From assembly GCF_030646015.1 (NCBI RefSeq), contig NZ_JAUSLT010000072.1:1-64000 (forward strand): a stretch of DNA of 64,000 bases. The letters run 5' to 3'. The notes under the pieces were generated by a model, which was not told where the DNA came from, searched no databases, and worked only from the letters and a program-made list of their open reading frames with translations. The first letter of the stretch is position 1; each line of letters begins with the position of its first letter. Shown one piece after another: positions 36,751-48,304 of the stretch. The DNA is from Bradyrhizobium sp. (GTDB taxonomy: Bacteria; Pseudomonadota; Alphaproteobacteria; Rhizobiales; Xanthobacteraceae). The position numbers and the translations under genes are program-made.

Positions 36751-37099
36751 CGCACTCGCTGTCGCACTAGTATTGCGACGGAATATAGAAGGAAATCCGT
36801 TAGATGCAAGTATTTCGCAACTAGAACGGCCCCATGGTAACTAGAACGATCCTAAGGTAAATGGAACCGGTAGCGGAACGCGGCGATTTCCCCAGCGGTG
36901 GTGCTTTGCCACCGGCAGGGCCTATGATAGAGAGCGCGCGGACTTAGCTTTGCGATCCGGCAAAGGCGAGCGCCGGTTGCCGCAGGACCATCCTGAACTG
37001 CGGTATTTGCGCCAACTAGCGATAATTGGTGCTTCCTACGCGAATCGGGTCCCTTTCGCTCGAAAGCGCTCCATCAGGATTTGAAAGAGGCTCGGCAGC
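36751..37099. promoter_or_regulatory. irr-fabA divergent intergenic region with 20-bp-period direct repeats
   Basis: AACTAGAACG occurs at 36819-36828 and 36839-36848, and a weaker AAATGGAACC at 36859-36868. The spacing is exactly 20 bp, two DNA helix turns, so the sites face the same side. Closer to irr (about 36801-36820), on the minus strand, are the TTGCGA and TTGCAT hexamers. They recall the direct-repeat hexamers reported for Fur at the B. japonicum irr promoter. No gene is visible in these 349 bp. Confidence 0.5.
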
Positions 37100-37630
37100 A
37101 TGCTGGATCGACGCGGCAGTTACGAATACGAGGATCTGCTGGCGTGCGGCCGCGGCGAGATGTTCGGCCCGGGCAACGCACAATTGCCGCTGCCGCCGAT
37201 GCTGATGTTCGACCGTATAAGCGAAATTTCCGAGACCGGCGGGGAGTATGGCAAGGGCCTGATCCGCGCCGAACTCGAGGTGAAGCCGGATCTCTGGTTT
37301 TTCGGCTGCCATTTCAAGGGCGATCCGGTCATGCCGGGGTGTCTGGGTCTCGATGCGTTCTGGCAGATGGTCGGCTTTTATCTGGGCTGGACCGGCGGCG
37401 CCGGGCGCGGCCGGGCGCTGGGCCTCGGCGAGCTGAAGTTTTCCGGACAGGTGCTGCCGAACGTCCGCAAGGTTGTGTACAATGTCGACATCAAACGCGT
37501 GATGCGCTCAAAGCTGGTGCTGGGCATCGCCGACGGGTGGCTTTCCACCGACGGTGATATTATCTATCGCGCGAAGGATCTGAAGGTCGGGCTGTTCAAG
37601 CAGGACGCCGAACCTCAGCCGGGCATCTGA
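37100..37630 (+). CDS. fabA: 3-hydroxydecanoyl-ACP dehydratase/isomerase
   Basis: A 176-aa hot-dog-fold enzyme that dehydrates 3-hydroxydecanoyl-ACP and isomerises trans-2- to cis-3-decenoyl-ACP, the branch point to unsaturated fatty acids. The active-site His is in [19 protein letters not shown], followed by the Asp-bearing [10 protein letters not shown]. Length and N-terminus ([20 protein letters not shown]) are standard. GAGG lies about 10 bp upstream of the ATG. fabB and fabI follow on the same strand. Confidence 0.97.
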   Translation: MLDRRGSYEYEDLLACGRGEMFGPGNAQLPLPPMLMFDRISEISETGGEYGKGLIRAELEVKPDLWFFGCHFKGDPVMPGCLGLDAFWQMVGFYLGWTGGAGRGRALGLGELKFSGQVLPNVRKVVYNVDIKRVMRSKLVLGIADGWLSTDGDIIYRAKDLKVGLFKQDAEPQPGI

Positions 37631-37705
37631 CACTGTTCCGGCCGAGGCGGCATTCGGTTTGACGACGGCCATCACACAAAACCGCAACGACAGGGCGAGG
37701 CGATC

Positions 37706-38929
37706 ATGAGGCGGGTTGTCATCACGGGGATGGGCATCGTCTCGTCCATCGGAAACAACACCCAGGAAGTACTGGCGAGCCTCCACGAGGCGAAGTCCGG
37801 AATCACGCGCGCGGACAAGTATGCCGAGCTCGGTTTCCGCTCCCAGGTGCAGGGCGCGCCGACGCTCGATCCGGCCGGCGTCATCGACCGGCGCGCGATG
37901 CGCTTCCTCGGTGAGGGCGCGGCGTGGAATCACGTCGCGATGGAGCAGGCGATCCAGGATTCCGGGCTCGAGCCCACGGAAGTTTCCAACATCCGCACCG
38001 GCATCATCATGGGCTCCGGCGGACCGTCGGCCCGCACCATCGTGGAAGCCGCCGACATCACCCGCACCAAGGGGCCGAAGCGGGTCGGGCCGTTCGCGGT
38101 GCCGAAGGCGATGTCGTCGACCGCGTCGGCGACGCTCGCCACCTGGTTCAAGATCAAGGGCGTCAACTATTCGATCTCGTCGGCCTGTGCCACCTCGAAC
38201 CATTGCATCGGCAACGCCTACGAGACCATCCAGATCGGCAAACAGGACGTGATCTTCGCGGGCGGCTGCGAGGAACTCGACTGGTCGCTGTCGGTGTTGT
38301 TCGACGCGATGGGCGCGATGTCGTCGAAATACAACGACACGCCCGCGACCGCGTCCCGCCCCTATGACGTCAGCCGCGACGGCTTCGTCATTGCCGGCGG
38401 CGCCGGCGTGGTGGTGCTGGAAGAGCTCGAACATGCCAAGGCGCGCGGCGCGAAAATCTACGGCGAGATCGTCGGCTACGGCGCCACTTCGGACGGCTAC
38501 GACATGGTCGCCCCCTCCGGCGAGGGCGCCGAGCGCTGCATGAAAATGGCGATGGCCACCGTCGACACCAAGATCGACTACATCAATCCGCACGCGACCT
38601 CGACGCCGGCCGGCGATCCGCCGGAAATCGAGGCGATCCGCAAGGTGTTCGGCGTCGGCGACAAGTGTCCGCCGATCTCGGCGACCAAGGCGCTGACAGG
38701 ACATTCGCTCGGCGCCACCGGCGTGCAGGAGGCGATCTATTCGCTCTTGATGATGCAGAACGGCTTCATCTGCGAAAGCGCCAACATCACCGAGCTCGAC
38801 CCCGTGTTCGCCGACATGCCGATCGTGCGCAAGCGCATCGACAATGCCAGGCTGGGCACCGTGCTGTCGAATTCCTTCGGTTTCGGCGGCACCAACGCCA
38901 CGCTGGTGTTCAAGCGGATGGATGCGTGA
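37706..38929 (+). CDS. fabB: 3-oxoacyl-ACP synthase I
   Basis: A 407-aa condensing enzyme that elongates acyl-ACP, including the cis-3-decenoyl product of FabA. The catalytic Cys is in [13 protein letters not shown], and the His pair is in [13 protein letters not shown] and [12 protein letters not shown]. It begins [17 protein letters not shown] and ends [17 protein letters not shown]. It is complete, with GAGG before ATG 37706 and 75 bp after fabA. Confidence 0.97.
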   Translation: MRRVVITGMGIVSSIGNNTQEVLASLHEAKSGITRADKYAELGFRSQVQGAPTLDPAGVIDRRAMRFLGEGAAWNHVAMEQAIQDSGLEPTEVSNIRTGIIMGSGGPSARTIVEAADITRTKGPKRVGPFAVPKAMSSTASATLATWFKIKGVNYSISSACATSNHCIGNAYETIQIGKQDVIFAGGCEELDWSLSVLFDAMGAMSSKYNDTPATASRPYDVSRDGFVIAGGAGVVVLEELEHAKARGAKIYGEIVGYGATSDGYDMVAPSGEGAERCMKMAMATVDTKIDYINPHATSTPAGDPPEIEAIRKVFGVGDKCPPISATKALTGHSLGATGVQEAIYSLLMMQNGFICESANITELDPVFADMPIVRKRIDNARLGTVLSNSFGFGGTNATLVFKRMDA

Positions 38930-38960
38930 GATTGCGCGCAAGCTGATCGCCTCATTCAAC

Positions 38961-39048
38961 GTCATGGCCGGGCTTGTCCCGGCCATCCACGTTTTAATTG
39001 ACGCGAGATCAGAAAGACGTGGATGGCCGGGACAAGCCCGGGCATGAC
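38961..39048. repeat. inverted repeat with 32-bp arms between fabB and fabI
   Basis: Arms 38961-38992 and 39017-39048 are reverse complements with one mismatch (core GGGCTTGTCCCGGCCATCCA), loop 24 bp. A related, shorter element is at 50161-50269. It separates fabI from fabB on the transcript. Confidence 0.92.
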
Positions 39049-39069
39049 GAAAGAGAAAGTGTCGAAACA

Positions 39070-39873
39070 ATGCAGGACCTGTTGAAGGGCAAGCGCGGGC
39101 TGATCATGGGCATCGCCAATGATCATTCGATTGCGTGGGGCATTGCCAGGACGCTGGCGGCGCAGGGCGCCGAACTCGCCTTCACTTACCAGGGCGACGC
39201 GCTGGGCAAACGCGTCAAGCCTTTGGCCCAGTCGCTCGGTGTCGACACGGTGATTCCCTGCGACGTCGAAGACCTGGCCAGCGTCGATTCCATGTTCGAG
39301 ACGCTGCGCGCCAAATGGGGTCATCTCGACTTCCTGGTCCACGCCATCGGCGCTTCCGACAAGAATGAGTTGAAGGGCCGCTACGCCGACACCTCGCGCG
39401 AAAATTTTTCCCGGACCATGGTGATTTCGTGCTTCTCCTTCACGGAACTGGCCAAGCGCGCCGCCGAGCTGATGCCGACATCCGGCGGCAGCATGATTAC
39501 GCTGACCTTCGGCGGCTCCATGCGTGTGATGCCCAACTATAACGTGATGGGCGTCGCCAAGGCCGCGCTGGAAGCTTCCGTGCGCTATCTCGCCGCCGAT
39601 TTCGGTTCGCGCGGCATTCGCATCAACGCGATTTCGGCAGGACCGATCCGAACGCTGGCGGGATCGGGTATCGGCGATGCGCGCGCGATGTTTGCGTTCC
39701 AGCAGAAGCATTCGCCGCTCGGCCGCGGCGTGACGCTGGACGAACTCGGCGGCTCGGCGCTCTATCTGCTGTCGGAACTGTCGGGCGGCGTCACCGGCGA
39801 AATCCACTACGTCGATTCCGGCTACAACATCATCTCGATGCCGCGGCCGGAAGAGCTGAAGAACCTCGGGTAA
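39070..39873 (+). CDS. fabI: enoyl-ACP reductase (NADH), FabI type
   Basis: A 267-aa SDR-fold enoyl-ACP reductase, the last step of the elongation cycle and the target family of triclosan and isoniazid. It shows LIMGIANDHSIAWGIA, typical of FabI, then a catalytic Y-x6-K pair in YNVMGVAKAALEASVRYLA. The end is TGEIHYVDSGYNII. ATG 39070 begins the conserved protein; the in-frame sequence upstream to 38998 is only the inverted repeat. Third gene of the fabA-fabB-fabI cluster. Confidence 0.96.
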   Translation: MQDLLKGKRGLIMGIANDHSIAWGIARTLAAQGAELAFTYQGDALGKRVKPLAQSLGVDTVIPCDVEDLASVDSMFETLRAKWGHLDFLVHAIGASDKNELKGRYADTSRENFSRTMVISCFSFTELAKRAAELMPTSGGSMITLTFGGSMRVMPNYNVMGVAKAALEASVRYLAADFGSRGIRINAISAGPIRTLAGSGIGDARAMFAFQQKHSPLGRGVTLDELGGSALYLLSELSGGVTGEIHYVDSGYNIISMPRPEELKNLG

Positions 39874-39879
39874 TAGAGG

Positions 39880-39998
39880 GTAGGGTGGGCAAAGCTTCCG
39901 CCGAGCTCGAAGAGCGAAGGTGGAAGCGTGCCCACCATTGCAGGTCGCGATCGGGATAGATGGTGAGCACGGCGCAAGGGCGCCTTTGCCCACCCTAC
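39880..39998. repeat. 119-bp inverted repeat (GTAGGGTGGGCAAAG family)
   Basis: Perfect 15-bp ends GTAGGGTGGGCAAAG (39880-39894, with G from the preceding base) and CTTTGCCCACCCTAC (39984-39998). The inside has smaller arms such as GCTTCC/GGAAGC. It lies between the convergent fabI and GST genes. Confidence 0.88.
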
Positions 39999-40014
39999 GA
40001 TTCTCGCCTCGTTC

Positions 40015-40611
40015 CTACCCCGCCGCGATCTTCTCCGCGCGCTGGAATGCCGGGCGGGCGGCGCAGCGATCGAGATAGGCGTCGAATGACGGGCGCGGCG
40101 GCACCATCTTGAACATCCGCACCGCGAAATTCAGTCCCGACCCGATGACGATATCCGCGGCCGAGAAGGTTTGCCCAAGAATCCACGGGCCCTTGCTTAC
40201 CGCCGCATCGAGCACGTCGAACACGCGCTGCGCCTCGCCCCAGCCGGCGGCGACCGGATTCATCTCGATCTTGGTCGCGAGCTGCACGATCGCGGGCTCG
40301 ATGCAGCCGGGCGAGAAGAACAGCCAGTAAAGATATTTCGCGCGCGTGGGATCGCCGAGCGGTGGCGCCAGCCTGGCCTCGGGATAGCGCTCGGCGACAT
40401 AGGCGCAGATCGCGGCGGCGTCGGCCAGCGTGGCGTCGCCGTCCCCGAGCGCCGGAACCTTGCCCATCGGATTGATTGCGAGATATTCCGGCGTTTTTTG
40501 CGCGCCGGTGGTGATGTCGGTCAGCACGCGCTCATAAGGCTGCCCGGTTTCTTCCATCAGCCAGAGCGCGGTGAACGATCGCGAGCGCGGCGCCCAGTAG
40601 AGTTTCATCAT
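40015..40611 (-). CDS. glutathione S-transferase family protein
   Basis: A 198-aa protein of thioredoxin-like N-domain (MKLYWAPRSRSFTALWLMEE, then NPMGKVPALGDGDATLADAAAICAYVA with the cis-Pro and glutathione-binding Asp/Ala) and an all-helical C-domain (LGQTFSAADIVIGSGLNFAV). The Ser in PRSRS is the likely thiol-activating residue. The substrate is unknown. Start ATG 40611 forms an ATGA overlap with the upstream GNAT gene; a second ATG three bases on is also possible. Confidence 0.85.
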   Translation of the reverse strand: MMKLYWAPRSRSFTALWLMEETGQPYERVLTDITTGAQKTPEYLAINPMGKVPALGDGDATLADAAAICAYVAERYPEARLAPPLGDPTRAKYLYWLFFSPGCIEPAIVQLATKIEMNPVAAGWGEAQRVFDVLDAAVSKGPWILGQTFSAADIVIGSGLNFAVRMFKMVPPRPSFDAYLDRCAARPAFQRAEKIAAG

Positions 40612-41072
40612 TTGAGTGTTCCCTGCTTCTTCCATCGATAAAATTTCATGACGAACCCGGTCATCGGTTCGACCTGTTCCTTTTCATGGACAAATCCCTC
40701 GCGCTCGTACCAGCGCCACGCCTTTTCGTTTTCGCGCACGCAGCGCAGCTCGATCTCTTCGGGCAGCTGCAGGCGCGAGAATGCCAGCAATTGCCGTCCG
40801 AGGTTCTGGCCCTGATATTCCGGCGCGACGAACAGCTGGTCGAGATACAGCTTGGGCAGGTGCAGCGCCAGCATGGCCGCAAGCTTCCCGTCATCGTCGG
40901 CGACGAACAGGCTCCAGCCCTTCTCGACCTCAAGCGGAATCCGCGCACGCAGCTTCGCCAGCAGGAAATTGCTGGCCTGCTCGATCCCGGTCGAGGCCCA
41001 GCTGTTCATCCAGACCCGCGCGATCGCGTCATATTCGTGCGGCACGGCGGGACGGATGGTGGGCGGCGGCAT
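40608..41072 (-). CDS. GNAT family N-acetyltransferase
   Basis: A 154-aa acetyltransferase of unknown substrate. The acetyl-CoA loop is LFVAPEYQGQNLGRQLLAFS (R/Q-x-x-G-x-G/A pattern), and the C-terminal strand motif is ENEKAWRWYEREGF. TIRPAVPHEYDAIARVW at the start is standard for GNATs. It overlaps the GST gene by 4 bp on the same strand, so the two are co-translated. The terminator at 41111-41143 separates it from katG. Confidence 0.85.
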   Translation of the reverse strand: MPPPTIRPAVPHEYDAIARVWMNSWASTGIEQASNFLLAKLRARIPLEVEKGWSLFVADDDGKLAAMLALHLPKLYLDQLFVAPEYQGQNLGRQLLAFSRLQLPEEIELRCVRENEKAWRWYEREGFVHEKEQVEPMTGFVMKFYRWKKQGTLK

Positions 41073-41110
41073 TCAAACTCCTTCGGGCAAATCAAGTTCG
41101 GGCAGGTCAA

Positions 41111-41143
41111 GAAAAAGCCCCCGCGATACTATCGCGAGGGCTT
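41111..41143 (-). terminator. katG Rho-independent terminator
   Basis: On the minus strand AAGCCCTCGCGATA and TATCGCGGGGGCTT form a 13/14-bp stem, followed by TTTTTC. It lies about 50 bp after the katG stop and upstream of the GNAT start. Confidence 0.85.
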
Positions 41144-41193
41144 CTTCGACTTCAATCACGCGCGGCGGCTATTCCGCCGCCTTTGCGCCGCGA

Positions 41194-43676
<2,483 letters not shown>

Positions 43677-44615
43677 ATGATCACGCTTCGACAGCTGCGT
43701 TATCTCTCGGCGCTCGCCAGGCACGGCCATTTCGGCCGCGCCGCCGAGGCCTGTTCCGTGACCCAGCCCGCATTGTCGATGCAGATCCGCGACCTCGAGC
43801 GGACCCTCGGCGTCGCGGTAGTGGAGCGGCGGCCGGGCGACGTGATGCTGACCGATGTCGGGCGCGAGATCGCACGTCGGGCAGAAGACGTGCTGACCGC
43901 CTCGCGCGACCTGGTGGATTTTGCCAGGCATCGCAGTGGCCCGCTGACCGGCCGGCTGACGCTCGGCGTCATCCCGTCGTTGGCCCCCTATCTGCTGCCG
44001 CGGATCCTCCCCCTGCTGCAAAGCAGGTTTCCGGAATTGCAGCTGGAGCTGCGCGAAACCCAGACCCGGCAACTGATCGAGGACATCAAGAGCGGCGCGC
44101 TCGATGCCGCGATGCTCGCTTTGCCGGTGGCCGAGCCCGACATCGATACGATTGCCCTGTTCGAGGATCTGTTCCTGCTGGCGGTGCCGGCGAGCGATCC
44201 GCGAAAGGAGACTGCGCGGGTGGCCGCTGCAGATATCGATCAGAGCCGGCTGATCCTGCTCGAGGACGGCCACTGCCTTCGCGACCAGGCACTGGCGTTC
44301 TGCGCCACCGCGACGCGGGTCCGCAGCGGCGCCGGCACCGTGTTCGGCGCCAGCAGCCTGAACACCGTGATGCAGATGGTCGCGGGCGGCTACGGCGTCA
44401 CGCTGATTCCGCAGATCGCCGCCGATGTCGAGCGGCGCGACGCGCGCGTGAAATTCCTGCGCCTGGAAAATCCGCAGCCCGGCCGCAGCATCGGCCTCGT
44501 GTTCCGCCGCACCTCGCCGCGCAAGGCGGATTTTGCCGCACTGGGCGAGGTGGTGAAGGAGAGTGTGGAAGAGACTCGTGCCCCGGACGCGCAGCGTGAA
44601 ACGGTGCGCCGCTGA
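43677..44615 (+). CDS. oxyR: hydrogen peroxide-sensing regulator OxyR (LysR family)
   Basis: A 312-aa LysR-type regulator. The N-terminal helix-turn-helix reads TLRQLRYLSALARHGHFGRA followed by CSVTQPALSMQIRDLE. The effector domain carries LLEDGHCLRDQALAFC, so both redox cysteines of OxyR are present: C200 and C209, spaced exactly as E. coli C199 and C208. Peroxide forms a disulfide between them and switches DNA binding. It is adjacent to and divergent from katG, a classic target. ATG 43677 begins the HTH; an earlier in-frame extension is not conserved. Confidence 0.93.
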   Translation: MITLRQLRYLSALARHGHFGRAAEACSVTQPALSMQIRDLERTLGVAVVERRPGDVMLTDVGREIARRAEDVLTASRDLVDFARHRSGPLTGRLTLGVIPSLAPYLLPRILPLLQSRFPELQLELRETQTRQLIEDIKSGALDAAMLALPVAEPDIDTIALFEDLFLLAVPASDPRKETARVAAADIDQSRLILLEDGHCLRDQALAFCATATRVRSGAGTVFGASSLNTVMQMVAGGYGVTLIPQIAADVERRDARVKFLRLENPQPGRSIGLVFRRTSPRKADFAALGEVVKESVEETRAPDAQRETVRR

Positions 44616-44629
44616 GCCGGCCGCGCTTT

Positions 44630-44800
44630 CCTCCCCCTCTCCCGCAAGCTTGCGGGGGAGGGCCGGGGTGGGGGTGCCTCAGCGGGTACGGACCGGATGG
44701 ATTCCTGACAGATCAAACCGCGATGGTCGCACGTAGAGTGCTCAGCGGAGGAGAGAGCCCCCTCCCTAACCCTCCCCCGCAAGCAAGCGCGGGAGAGGGG
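44630..44800. repeat. inverted pair of REP-like elements between oxyR and sod
   Basis: The left element (44630-44676) has CCCTCTCCCGCAAG-CTTGCGGGGGAGGG then GGGGTGGGGGTG. The right one (44755-44800) begins CCCCCTCCCTAACCCTCCC and continues CCGCAAG...GCGGGAGAGGGG, in inverted orientation. About 78 bp of unique sequence separate them. The layout matches the trpF-trpB and trpB-trpA repeats but no gene is enclosed. Confidence 0.8.
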
Positions 44801-44834
44801 ACAGAGCGTCACTGCCGAGCGACCGAAGATGAAC

Positions 44835-45587
44835 TCAAACCCCCAGCGTGCCGGCCTTGGCGGCGGCATAGCGCTCGGCGATCTTGGTCCAGTTCACCGT
44901 GTTCCACCACGCCTTGAGATAGTCGGCGCGGCGGTTCTGGTAGTTGAGATAATAGGCGTGCTCCCAGACGTCGTTGCCCATCAAGGCGCGCTTGCCGTCC
45001 ATGATCGGGTTGTCCTGGTTCGGGCGGGTCTCGATCGCGAGCTTGCCTTCCTTGGTCACGGTCACGAATACCCAGCCCGAGCCGAACTGGCGGCCGCCCG
45101 CGGCGTTAAAGTCGTTCTGGAATTTCTCCAGGCCGCCGAGGTCCTTGTCGATCGCCGCCAGCACCTCGCCCTCGGGCTTGCCGCCGTTCGGTGCCATGAT
45201 CTCCCAGAACATGGTGTGGTTGGCGTGGCCGCCGAGATTGTTGCGAACGGCGAATTTGATGTCGTCGTTCAGGGCATTGAGGTTGCCGAGCACGTCGGTG
45301 ATCTTGCTGCTGCCGAGCTGCGGATTGGTCTTGGCGACATTGTTGAGGTTCGCGACATAGGCGGCATGATGCCGGTCATGGTGGATTTCCATCGTCTTGG
45401 CGTCGATGTGGGGTTCCAGCGCATTGAATGCATAGGTCAGCGGCGGGAGCACGAACGGGCCGGCGGCTGTGGGCGCGGCAGCGGGGGCCGCGGCGGGTGC
45501 CTGGGCGAACACAGCGCGTGGCGCGATGGCGGCTGCGGCGATGCCTGCGGCCATCGTGACGAGATGGCGACGTGATATGGCGGACAT
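44835..45587 (-). CDS. exported Fe/Mn superoxide dismutase (twin-arginine signal)
   Basis: A 250-aa SOD of the iron/manganese family. Metal ligands are in MEIHHDRHHAAYVANLN, GGHANHTMFWEIM and DVWEHAYYLNYQNRRADYL. The GGHANHTMFW form looks more Mn-type than Fe-type, but metal choice cannot be settled from sequence. Unusually, it carries an N-terminal twin-arginine signal, SRRHLVTMAAGIAAAAIAP, with cleavage likely after AVFAQ, then an Ala/Pro linker. It should thus be exported folded to the periplasm. It faces away from oxyR, close to katG. Confidence 0.9.
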   Translation of the reverse strand: MSAISRRHLVTMAAGIAAAAIAPRAVFAQAPAAAPAAAPTAAGPFVLPPLTYAFNALEPHIDAKTMEIHHDRHHAAYVANLNNVAKTNPQLGSSKITDVLGNLNALNDDIKFAVRNNLGGHANHTMFWEIMAPNGGKPEGEVLAAIDKDLGGLEKFQNDFNAAGGRQFGSGWVFVTVTKEGKLAIETRPNQDNPIMDGKRALMGNDVWEHAYYLNYQNRRADYLKAWWNTVNWTKIAERYAAAKAGTLGV

Positions 45588-45899
45588 GAGAGGTCTCCCT
45601 GGGCTGGTGCGAGCACGGGGTGCTCGATTCGGAACATGGTAATGAACGAGGTCGGTGGATGACGCAAAAATCGATTTCAGACGACCGGCCGTCTGTGGCC
45701 GGGAGAAACGCGCGAGCATCAACTACGTGCCGGGCGGGCCGACGGTTTCGGCTGATGCTGCGGCGGAATCCCGCAGCCGATCATCGAAACGTGATCGGCC
45801 GTCATGGAAGCAAACAAGTCATGGAAGCAAACAAGTCCTGGAAGCCAACAAAAAGGGCGGCTGAAAAGCCGCCCTTCGTTGTCACGTTCGATTGCGAGA
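45588..45899. other. 312-bp intergenic region with a 17-bp tandem repeat
   Basis: Contains three tandem 17-bp units (45804-45820 and 45821-45837 identical, ATGGAAGCAAACAAGTC; 45838-45854 diverged), directly followed by the pnp terminator. The sod promoter must lie in the left part, but I cannot define it. Short reading frames here only translate the tandem units. Confidence 0.6.
45849..45876 (-). terminator. pnp Rho-independent terminator
   Basis: A perfect 10-bp stem, AAGGGCGGCT (45853-45862) with AGCCGCCCTT (45867-45876), loop of four. On the minus strand it is followed by TTTTTG. It lies 24 bp after the pnp stop. Confidence 0.92.
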
Positions 45900-48053
45900 T
45901 TACTCGCCGGCGGCTTCGCGGGCCGGAGCCTCGGCCTTCTGGCCGGCCTCGAGATCCTCGCCGGTGACCTGGTCGACCGCCTTCATCGACAGACGCGTCT
46001 TGCCGCGATCGTCGAAGCCGAGCAGCTTGACCTTGACCTTGTCGCCTTCCTTGACGACGTCGGAGGTCTTCTGCACGCGGCTGGCCGCGAGCTGGCTGAT
46101 GTGGACGAGGCCGTCCTTGGCGCCGAAGAAGTTCACGAAGGCGCCGAACTCCATCACCTTGACCACGGTGCCGTCATAGATCTGGCCGAGCTCCGGATCG
46201 GAGGCGATCGACTTGATCCACTTGATCGCCGCCTTGATCGATTCGCCGTCGGCGGAGGCGACCTTGACGGTGCCGTCGTCGTCGATGTTGACCTTGGCGC
46301 CGGTCTTTTCGACGATCTCGCGGATCACCTTGCCGCCGGTGCCGATCACTTCACGGATCTTGTCGGTCGGGATCTTGAAGGTCTCGATGCGCGGCGCATA
46401 TTCGCCGAGCTCGGCACGGGCGTTGGTCAACGCCTTCGACATTTCGCCGAGGATGTGGATACGCCCTTCCTTGGCCTGGCCGAGCGCGACCTTCATGATC
46501 TCCTCGGTAATGCCGGCGATCTTAATGTCCATCTGCAGCGAGGTGATGCCGACGTCGGTGCCGGCGACCTTGAAGTCCATGTCGCCGAGATGATCCTCGT
46601 CACCGAGGATGTCGGACAGCACCGCGAAGCGCGAGCCTTCCAGGATGAGGCCCATGGCGATACCCGCCGTCGGCCGCTTCAGGGGAACGCCCGCGTCCAT
46701 CAGCGCCAGTGAAGCGCCGCAGACCGAAGCCATCGAGGACGATCCGTTCGACTCGGTGATCTCGGAGACGACGCGCACCGTGTAGGGGAATTCGTGGTGC
46801 GGCGGCAGAACCGGGTGGATCGCGCGCCAGGCCAGCTTGCCGTGGCCGATTTCACGCCGCTTGGTGCCGCCCATGCGTCCGGTCTCACCGACCGAGTAGG
46901 GAGGAAAGTTGTAGTGGAGCAGGAACTGCTCCTTGTAGGTGCCCGACAGCGAGTCGATGTACTGCTCGTCCTCACCGGTGCCGAGCGTGGTCACCACCAT
47001 CGCCTGGGTTTCACCGCGGGTGAACAGCGCCGAACCGTGGGCGCGCGGCAGCACGCCGACTTCGGCGATGATCTGGCGCACGGTCTTGGAGTCGCGGCCG
47101 TCGATGCGCTTGCCGGTGTCGAGGATGTTCCAGCGAACGATCTTGGCTTCCAGTTCCTTGAACACGCCGGCGATGCGGAGCTTGTCGTATTTCGGCTCCT
47201 GGCCTTCCGGGAAATAGTGCGCCATCACCTTTTCCTTGGCCTTGCCGACCGCCGCGTAACGGTCCTGCTTGATCGGAATGGCGTAGGCGGCGCGCAGCTC
47301 GGTCTCGATCATGCCCAGAATCTCTTTTTCCAGCACGCTTTCGTCGACGACCTTGACGTCGCGCGGTTCCTTGGCGGCCTTCTCGGCGAGCTCGATGATG
47401 GCGTTGACCACCGGCTGGAAATGCCGGTGTCCGAACATCACGGCACCGAGCATGATGTCTTCGTTGAGTTCCTTGGCTTCCGATTCCACCATCAGAACGG
47501 CGTCGGCGGTGCCGGCGACGACGAGGTCGAGCTGGGTTTCGACCATCTCGTCGAGCGTCGGGTTCAGCACGTATTCGTCATTGATGAAGCCGACGCGGGC
47601 GGCGCCGATCGGTCCCTTGAAGGGGGCACCGGAAATGGTCAGCGCTGCGGAAGCGGCAACCAGCGCCAGAATGTCGGGATCGTTCTCCATGTCATGCGAC
47701 AGCACGGTGACGATGACCTGGGTCTCGTTGCGCCAGCCATCGACGAACAGCGGGCGGATCGGACGGTCGATCAGGCGGGAGACCAGCGTTTCCTTCTCGG
47801 TCGGCCGGCCCTCGCGCTTGAAGTAGCCGCCGGGAATGCGCCCCGCAGCATAGGTCTTCTCGATGTAGTCGACGGTCAGCGGCAGGAAGTCGACGCCATC
47901 GCGGGCGTTCTTGGCGGCCACCACGGTGGCAAGCACCACGGTCTCGCCGTAGGTGGCGAGCACGGCGCCATCGGCCTGACGGGCGATCTTGCCGGTTTCA
48001 AGCCTGAGGGGACGGCCACCCCAGTCGATTTCGACTGAATGAATATTGAACAT
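45900..48053 (-). CDS. pnp: polyribonucleotide nucleotidyltransferase
   Basis: A 717-aa 3'-5' phosphorolytic exoribonuclease and degradosome component. Order: a first RNase PH domain (from [20 protein letters not shown]), a helical linker, a second catalytic RNase PH domain ([20 protein letters not shown] and the [20 protein letters not shown] region), a KH domain ([20 protein letters not shown]) and an S1 domain ([20 protein letters not shown]). All are intact. It follows rpsO on the same strand with hairpins between them. Confidence 0.98.
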   Translation of the reverse strand: MFNIHSVEIDWGGRPLRLETGKIARQADGAVLATYGETVVLATVVAAKNARDGVDFLPLTVDYIEKTYAAGRIPGGYFKREGRPTEKETLVSRLIDRPIRPLFVDGWRNETQVIVTVLSHDMENDPDILALVAASAALTISGAPFKGPIGAARVGFINDEYVLNPTLDEMVETQLDLVVAGTADAVLMVESEAKELNEDIMLGAVMFGHRHFQPVVNAIIELAEKAAKEPRDVKVVDESVLEKEILGMIETELRAAYAIPIKQDRYAAVGKAKEKVMAHYFPEGQEPKYDKLRIAGVFKELEAKIVRWNILDTGKRIDGRDSKTVRQIIAEVGVLPRAHGSALFTRGETQAMVVTTLGTGEDEQYIDSLSGTYKEQFLLHYNFPPYSVGETGRMGGTKRREIGHGKLAWRAIHPVLPPHHEFPYTVRVVSEITESNGSSSMASVCGASLALMDAGVPLKRPTAGIAMGLILEGSRFAVLSDILGDEDHLGDMDFKVAGTDVGITSLQMDIKIAGITEEIMKVALGQAKEGRIHILGEMSKALTNARAELGEYAPRIETFKIPTDKIREVIGTGGKVIREIVEKTGAKVNIDDDGTVKVASADGESIKAAIKWIKSIASDPELGQIYDGTVVKVMEFGAFVNFFGAKDGLVHISQLAASRVQKTSDVVKEGDKVKVKLLGFDDRGKTRLSMKAVDQVTGEDLEAGQKAEAPAREAAGE

Positions 48054-48124
48054 GTAGGTCTTCTTTCTTGGGTTTACGAAAGAACGTCAGCCCAGAAACA
48101 CAAAGACCATGCGCAAGATTGCGA

Positions 48125-48153
48125 GACGCTGATCACGATACGAGATCAGCGTC
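48125..48153 (-). promoter_or_regulatory. hairpin in the rpsO-pnp spacer (candidate pnp leader control site)
   Basis: A 10-bp perfect stem GACGCTGATC / GATCAGCGTC around a 9-base loop, about 70 bp upstream of pnp. In E. coli the pnp leader folds into a stem that RNase III cuts, after which PNPase represses its own message. A similar role here is inference by position. Confidence 0.5.
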
Positions 48154-48304
48154 CGGCGATCCTGCCATGGTCTTTATACTTCGGATGGCGTCCATCCCTT
48201 CGGTAGTACGGGCATCTTGCCCCGCCCAGCGGCCGGATTGCTGCTGGACGTGTTTGAGCATGATCGTCTCCGAAAATCGGAGTCTGGGTTCCAGAAGACC
48301 ATGC

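Noticed and set aside
45804..45854. CRISPR-like array
   Set aside because: The 17-bp units are directly adjacent without spacers, so this is a tandem duplication. No CRISPR array or cas gene is present in the window.
46794..48038. A 414-codon open frame on the plus strand opposite pnp
   Set aside because: Antisense shadow of pnp in high-GC DNA. PNPase is unmistakable on the minus strand, and the His/Gly/Arg-rich translation fits no family.
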